A stretch of 64,000 bases of DNA from Rossellomorea sp036867415. GTDB lineage: Bacteria; Bacillota; Bacilli; Bacillales; Bacillaceae_B. Shown one piece after another: positions 61,097 to 64,000 of this stretch; the first letter of the stretch is position 1; every line of letters starts with the position of its first letter. A program made the position numbers and the translations under genes. Under the pieces are notes generated by a model. That model ran no database searches. It was not told the origin of the DNA and saw only the letters and a list, made by a program, of their open reading frames with translations. The stretch spans positions 186,001 through 250,000 of the forward strand of contig NZ_JBAJHU010000003.1 of NCBI RefSeq assembly GCF_036867415.1. Direction: 5' to 3'.

Positions 61097-62320
61097 ATGG
61101 ATCCGTTAGATGTCATTTCGAATATCGAACAAGTCATTCCTAATTTTCAACCGGTTTTCAGCGCGGATGAACATAAAATAATCGGCTATGAAGTGTTAGG
61201 CAGGATTGTCCATGATAATGGAGAGGCAGAGAGTCTAGGTCCGTTTTTTACAGGTACAGATATTCCAGATGAATTTAAGATTGAAGTGGATGAGAGAGTG
61301 ACGAGAAGGGCACTCGATCAATTCATCGAGGCAGATCAAGAAGGATTGATCTTCATTAATCGGGATGCAAGACTTATCATGGCTGATCACGGGGAATCCT
61401 TCCTCGATCTCCTTCTCGAATATCAAGAGAAAGGAATTCAGCTGAACCGGATTGTATTGGAACTTTCGGAAAAGACATTTCTGGGAGACTTCGAACAACT
61501 GGTACATGTTCTCCTGTATTACAAAACATATGGAGTTAAAATAGCCATTGATAATGTGGGGAGCAGCATGGGCGAACTTGACAGGCTGTCGCAATTCTCT
61601 CCGGATATTCTGAAGGTCGATCTATCTCAATTGCGAAATGATGCGGGGAATAAATTGTATAAAGATATCTTATTCAGTCTTTCCATGCTTGCGAGAAAAA
61701 TTGGGGCATCCCTGCTGTTTGAAAATATTGAAATCAATTATCAACTGCAGTTTGCGTGGTTGAATGGAGGCAGGTATTACCAAGGATATTATTTAAAACA
61801 CCCATCTTCCGGGTTTTTGGAAAGTGATATTCTGAAAGAGAAACTGAAGGAAAAGTGCCAGGATTATATCCGATATGAGAAGAAACATTTGGAAGCAGGA
61901 TATCGATTCGCAGATTCATTACATAAAGAAATGACTCAGAAAATTTCGCAGATGAAAAAACAATCAGAAGACTTTGATTACCTGCTGAATGAAATTGCGA
62001 TTGCCTTTACTGATAAATGCTTTCGTTTGTATATATGTGATGAAAATGGATTCCAGGTCTCTAGCAACATTCTGAAAGTAAATGGGAACTGGGAGATCCA
62101 TCAGCGGTTCAAGGGAAAGAATTGGAGCTGGCGTCCCTACTTCCTGGAAAATATATTCAGGATGAGAATAAATAAAAAAGGATTACTTTCGGATATTTAC
62201 AGCGACATTGATTCTGGTGAACCCCTTCGCACATATTCATACCCTTTCGGAAATGGATTATACCTTTTCATGGATTTATCTTATGAATTTTTATTTGAAG
62301 AAGAGAGCCTGCTCTATTAA
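61097..62320 (+). CDS. ykuI: YkuI-like degenerate EAL protein
   Basis: A 407-residue protein, the length of B. subtilis YkuI: an EAL domain (about 1-250) joined by a long helix to a PAS-like YkuI_C domain (about 280-400). EAL motifs are altered: EVL at residue 32 in GYEVLGR, and DN in IAIDNVGSS where active enzymes have DD. The protein probably binds c-di-GMP with little or no hydrolysis, as reported for YkuI. GGAGGAG makes ATG 61097 the start; the frame to 61040 is upstream sequence. Confidence 0.92.
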   Translation: MDPLDVISNIEQVIPNFQPVFSADEHKIIGYEVLGRIVHDNGEAESLGPFFTGTDIPDEFKIEVDERVTRRALDQFIEADQEGLIFINRDARLIMADHGESFLDLLLEYQEKGIQLNRIVLELSEKTFLGDFEQLVHVLLYYKTYGVKIAIDNVGSSMGELDRLSQFSPDILKVDLSQLRNDAGNKLYKDILFSLSMLARKIGASLLFENIEINYQLQFAWLNGGRYYQGYYLKHPSSGFLESDILKEKLKEKCQDYIRYEKKHLEAGYRFADSLHKEMTQKISQMKKQSEDFDYLLNEIAIAFTDKCFRLYICDENGFQVSSNILKVNGNWEIHQRFKGKNWSWRPYFLENIFRMRINKKGLLSDIYSDIDSGEPLRTYSYPFGNGLYLFMDLSYEFLFEEESLLY

Positions 62321-62503
62321 TTGATTTGCCTATAATTTCGGTCTTTTCAATTTGCAGTATTTGTAAATCTTCAACTCAGTAAACCTCGATGCCGACTCTT
62401 TATTTAAGACGTGATGGTTGCAATGATCTTTGGGCATTTCTTTGAATAGGGTTTTCCCATTAGGGGAAATTATCTATAAAGGATCTTTGAAGGAGGTGCT
62501 TGG

Positions 62504-62743
62504 ATGAGTATTTTTATCATACTGCTCTCATTAATAGCTATAGGAGTAGCCGGGTATTCAGTATACTATACGTTTAAAGTTGCCGGGCAGGAGAAACGTT
62601 TGGAGGGGGAATTTGATACAGACATTCCGGAAGCTGTTAAGCAGCATCCCTTTATACGGAATCCGGTGTTCCTCGCCATTATAGTGTTCACGGTGTTCGT
62701 TGCAGGCTTCATTTTGTATTTGTCCATTAAATTCTTAAATTAA
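62504..62743 (+). CDS. Small two-segment membrane protein
   Basis: A 79-residue protein with hydrophobic segments at about 3-24 and 53-75, joined by an acidic loop (GQEKRLEGEFDTDIPEAVKQHP). AGGAGG precedes ATG 62504. It is followed by a perfect terminator. No known family. Confidence 0.75.
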   Translation: MSIFIILLSLIAIGVAGYSVYYTFKVAGQEKRLEGEFDTDIPEAVKQHPFIRNPVFLAIIVFTVFVAGFILYLSIKFLN

Positions 62744-62749
62744 GTATGG

Positions 62750-62785
62750 AAGCTTGGAAACATCATGTTTCCAAGCTTTTTTTGG
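62750..62785 (+). terminator. Terminator of the small membrane protein gene
   Basis: AAGCTTGGAAAC (62750-62761) pairs perfectly with GTTTCCAAGCTT (62767-62778), then T run. Confidence 0.93.
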
Positions 62786-62954
62786 GTATAAATTCCAGCA
62801 TTTATCGTGTTTAACTTCCAAAAACAGCGGGAATTTTACAATTAAGTGAAAAAGATGTCAAGGAATGTTGGGATTTCACGAACAGTACTTAGCCATTCGA
62901 CAATTTTCAATTGCTACAATAGATTCACCTAATTATTTTAAGGAGGGGACTAAA

Positions 62955-63461
62955 ATGGCAAAAAGAAGATTATTGCTGTTATTTATGATGATCGGATTAG
63001 TTACGGCTGCTTGTGGACAAGTTACCCAGACCCAGGCTTCCACCTTTAATGGGAAGCAGGCATTGACTTTAGTGAAGGAAGCGTTTCAGACACAAGTTTC
63101 TATAAGTGAACAGCCTCAATCCCTCGAAGCCATCGAGAAACAATTGGAAAGGTCCTTTACAAGTGAACTGTCGGATGCATTTATTGAAGAGAACGTTGTG
63201 AAGGTAGAGGAAGGATACCAAACATTTGGTTCTGACTTTGCCCAATATTATATCCCATTCTTTAAATACGATGAATCCACTAAAGTAGAATATGCAGATG
63301 GAAAGTGGTACATATGGGAAGAACGGTCAGGTGATGAAGAAGGTCCAGTCTCAACAGTACCAGGAGTGGAAGTTGTTGTATTAACCAAAGATAAAGGAGA
63401 TTGGAAGGTGTCTTCCATAACGAATGAATTGCCGGCAATCGTTCAGGAAAAGAATGAATAG
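62955..63461 (+). CDS. Lipoprotein, DUF3993-like
   Basis: An exported lipoprotein precursor of 168 residues: basic n-region MAKRRL, hydrophobic core, lipobox VTAAC with the lipidated Cys at about residue 19. The mature part (FNGKQALTLVKEAFQTQ and FGSDFAQYYIPFFKYDESTKVEY) resembles DUF3993 proteins. AAGGAGGGG places the start at ATG 62955, not at the frame opening 62865. Function unknown. Confidence 0.8.
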   Translation: MAKRRLLLLFMMIGLVTAACGQVTQTQASTFNGKQALTLVKEAFQTQVSISEQPQSLEAIEKQLERSFTSELSDAFIEENVVKVEEGYQTFGSDFAQYYIPFFKYDESTKVEYADGKWYIWEERSGDEEGPVSTVPGVEVVVLTKDKGDWKVSSITNELPAIVQEKNE

Positions 63462-63470
63462 GGAATACTA

Positions 63471-63508
63471 AGAAGATACCTCAAGTTTAACGAGGTATCT
63501 TCTTTTAT
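63471..63508. terminator. Bidirectional terminator at 63.5 kb
   Basis: A 12-bp perfect stem, 63471-63482 with 63492-63503, T run after, between convergent genes. Confidence 0.9.
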
Positions 63509-63513
63509 CTGTT

Positions 63514-63747
63514 TTAGAAGTCCAATGCTTCTTTAAGTGCTTCCAAATTAAATCCGGAGATAACCTTGTCATCCACAGTGATTGTGGGAGTGGAATAGGA
63601 TTTCAGTTCTTCAATTAAATGTTTTCTTGCTCCATTGTCTTCTTTAATGTTTCTTTCTATGTAGTTTATTTTATATTCCTTGAGGAACAGCTTCACCACT
63701 TCACAAGGTGGGCATTCGGGCTGGGTATATACTGTAACGACTTTCAA
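63514..63747 (-). CDS. Glutaredoxin-like protein
   Basis: A 77-residue thioredoxin-fold protein with the redox site CPPC (QPECPPCEVVK, about residues 11-18), cis-Pro segment STPTITV and the GFNLEALKEAL helix. It resembles NrdH/glutaredoxin-type electron donors, partner unknown. The start appears to be TTG 63747, overlapping the TGA of the upstream gene; no ATG is available. Confidence 0.85.
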   Translation of the reverse strand: MKVVTVYTQPECPPCEVVKLFLKEYKINYIERNIKEDNGARKHLIEELKSYSTPTITVDDKVISGFNLEALKEALDF

Positions 63748-64000
63748 GATTTCTGCTCTCCCCTTCTTTTCTTATTTAAATAATCGACGATTCCCATAGA
63801 GGAAACTTTCAGATCGAGTTTCAATAGATGGAAAACGGGGTGCTGAGGATTGATTCCTTCTTCTACGACAGAAGACTTCACGAGGGTGAATAATTCCTTT
63901 GTGAGACTTTCAACGTTTTCATCCATAGCGGCACCCGCATCGAATATATCTGTCGCCTTGTCCATGAAAATGTCCAGCCACTTCTCAACCTCCGAAAGGG
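63744..64000 (-). CDS. Unrecognised soluble protein, 5' end beyond the window
   Basis: An open minus-strand frame that runs to the window edge. The first visible residues before the internal ATG 63965 (LSEVEKWLDIF) look coding, so the true start is probably outside. The visible 85 residues are helical and acidic, ending DYLNKKRRGEQKS. The stop overlaps the TTG of the glutaredoxin-like gene, so the two are coupled. No family assigned. Confidence 0.6.
   Translation of the reverse strand, partial: LSEVEKWLDIFMDKATDIFDAGAAMDENVESLTKELFTLVKSSVVEEGINPQHPVFHLLKLDLKVSSMGIVDYLNKKRRGEQKS

Overview
The window reads as chromosome of a spore-forming, low-to-moderate GC Bacillaceae (Bacillus or a close relative such as Rossellomorea). 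The support is strong AGGAGG-type Shine-Dalgarno sites, leaders of the T-box, S-box, preQ1-I and yybP-ykoY types, an alpha/beta SASP gene, a Spo0E-type phosphatase, a KinE-like sporulation kinase and a sigI-rsgI pair. From about 12 kb to 62 kb the gene order follows, as recalled from B. subtilis 168, the ykoY - sigI - rsgI - sspD - ktrD - ykrP - kinE - ogt - mtn - spo0E - mhqR - ykvI - que - ykvS - ptsHI - ykwB - patA - cheV - ykyB - ykuF - ykuI stretch, with insertions, losses and rearrangements. No phage, IS element, CRISPR array, rRNA or tRNA was seen.

Layout. 0-5 kb: orphan murE, nupC-type nucleoside transporter, yueH-like gene, prfC. 5-12 kb: T-box-controlled NhaC-type transporter, an unrecognised membrane protein, a SwrC-like RND pump, and a 34-codon ORF coupled to a small membrane protein. 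11.8-16.7 kb: Mn2+ riboswitch and TerC/YkoY exporter, a secreted DUF5667 protein with a sigma-I-like promoter, sigI-rsgI, SASP. 16.9-25.6 kb: KtrD-like K+ channel, CBO0543-family protein, two tiny coupled genes, B12-binding radical SAM protein, acyltransferase, KinE-like kinase, ogt, DUF2087 protein. 25.6-33.1 kb: methionine salvage, mtnA-mtnK (minus strand, S-box), mtnU and mtnE divergent, mtnW-mtnB-mtnD (S-box); mtnX is absent. 33-41 kb: GNAT, spo0E, mhqR, M3 peptidase, ykvI, DUF2254 protein, ykvS, SDR. 41.4-46.7 kb: MoxR-DUF58-DUF4129-like operon and FetAB-like ABC transporter. 47-49 kb: ptsHI without ptsG. 49-56.8 kb: ykwB, patA, corA, preQ1 riboswitch with queCDE, cheV, ykyB. 57-64 kb: a GGDEF-EAL protein, FadR-type operator with fadH, the degenerate EAL protein YkuI, a lipoprotein, and a glutaredoxin-like gene behind a gene cut by the window end.

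Functional themes: amino-acid and metabolite-sensing leader RNAs (T-box, two S-boxes, preQ1, Mn2+), sporulation entry control (KinE against Spo0E), envelope stress (sigI-rsgI with a likely new target), and c-di-GMP signalling. The most interesting locus is 12.9-16.4 kb. There a DUF5667 secreted protein, absent from this position in B. subtilis as I recall it, carries the window's only ACCCCC / A-tract / CGAA promoter. It lies beside sigI-rsgI and ends in the same kind of Gly/Asn/His/Lys tail as RsgI.
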